Of a stretch of 64,000 bases of DNA, positions 63,394-64,000 are shown piece by piece. The stretch is from Rhynchonema sp. JSB1_4 (taxonomy: Eukaryota; Nematoda; Chromadorea; Monhysterida; Xyalidae): positions 1-64,000 of the forward strand of contig JASAMV010004853.1 of NCBI GenBank assembly GCA_030248065.1. The letters are read 5' to 3'. The notes below the pieces were generated by a model. That model made no database searches. It saw only the letters and a list, made by a program, of their open reading frames with translations, and had not been told where the DNA came from. Positions within the stretch are counted from its first letter, which is position 1. Every line of letters begins with the position of its first letter. The position numbers were made by a program, and so were the translations under genes.

Positions 63394-63752
63394 TAGTCCA
63401 GCCACGAACTCATGAGACGACTTATTTTGAAGTTGACTTCAACGGATCCAATAATGTTCCGGTTCCACGTATTTCGGAAATGAAAGAAAAAAAACGCATG
63501 CATTTTTTAAAAACACGCTCTCCACCTCGGTGCGTAAATTCCCTTTTGACTCCCAAAACATTTGTGTGTTGAACCACGTTGCCGTTCGCGCAAGCACACA
63601 ACAAATTGAGGTCAGCCAGCTGGAACTTGTCATCATGTCTCTCGGTCCAATCTCTTTCTTTTGTTTGTAAAACCCCGAGTAACCGGGGCATTTTTGAATC
63701 TGGCCAAGCAAGCTTTAAAAATCGTCGTCTCATGAGCACGTGGCTGGACTAT
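63394..63752. mobile_element. MITE family 'GTCCAACCACGAGCTCATGAG', copy 2 (359 bp)
   Basis: TATAGTCCAGCCACGAACTC at left and CATGAGCACGTGGCTGGACT at right. Interior matches copy 1 with ~65 bp extra around 63570-63635. Confidence 0.87.
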
Positions 63753-63917
63753 ACATGCAGAATTCACCCACAGTTGCAGCTGGCACTTGTATTTTGGTGC
63801 GTGCAGCGAAAGAAATGTGTCAAAGTGAACTTCTTCAGCAGCGCTGCTCGTCAAAGTAGACGAATGTCATATGCGTGCACTTCGGATATTTCGCTCGTTC
63901 CGGCCTGCGGCTGCATC

Positions 63918-64000
63918 AGGGCGAACTTAGGTTAAATCCGGAAACCGGAAATAGTTTGCATACAAAAATACAAAACATTTCCGTACTCCGGAAATATTTC
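63918..64000. mobile_element. Partial copy of the 108-bp GGACTTAGGTT MITE, cut by window end
   Basis: GGGCGAACTTAGGTTAAATC followed by CCGGAAA arms, as at 40594-40701. Confidence 0.65.

Overview
This is eukaryotic, intron-rich DNA from an invertebrate animal. Genes are split by many short GT-AG introns. Degenerate TTAGGC-type arrays, the nematode telomere motif, occur inside the window (3320-3405, 4078-4160 and, reversed, 39190-39265), so a nematode is the best guess, although no taxon marker was searched. Almost none of the long open frames is a gene by itself. I read the genes by joining homologous exons at phase-compatible splice sites.

Layout. (1) 274-1660 (+): the 3' end of an MTHFD1-type C1-tetrahydrofolate synthase. 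(2) 3106-15595 (+): a tandem cluster of three related secreted or single-pass membrane proteins, plus a 5'-less fragment at 12682-13239. All share a signal peptide and a cysteine-rich ectodomain I cannot assign to a known family. Their downstream parts differ: two thrombospondin type-1 repeats, a Thr-rich stalk with TM and long tail, or two sushi modules with TM and tail. (3) 17647-18334 (+): a small secreted C-type lectin. (4) 19219-24317 (+): a 16-exon STRA6-like multipass membrane protein. (5) 25.9-31.4 kb: isolated exon-like stretches on the minus strand in a transposon-rich region. (6) 34702-36574 (-): a TMEM272-like four-TM protein. (7) 38669-41327 (-): a complete DEG/ENaC sodium channel gene. 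(8) 41.4-51.2 kb: gene-poor, repeat-rich. (9) 51288-59691 (+): a TRMT5 (tRNA m1G37 methyltransferase) gene whose introns are full of nested transposons. (10) 60225-62609 (+): a DMAC2L/ATP5S (ATP synthase factor B) homologue.

Between and inside the genes lies a dense population of small non-autonomous DNA transposons. At least eight carry both CAG-type ends and an 8-bp target-site duplication that I could read directly (hAT-like). Others are TA-flanked MITEs. One stack is three elements deep, and a tRNA-like insert sits inside a MITE. Long (GT)n tracts lie at 19543-19840 and 44653-44844.

The genes are not an operon and do not obviously work together. The two most interesting points are the modular ectodomain cluster at 3-15.6 kb, which looks like a lineage-specific immune or surface-recognition family still being reshuffled, and the record of transposon nesting in the TRMT5 introns.
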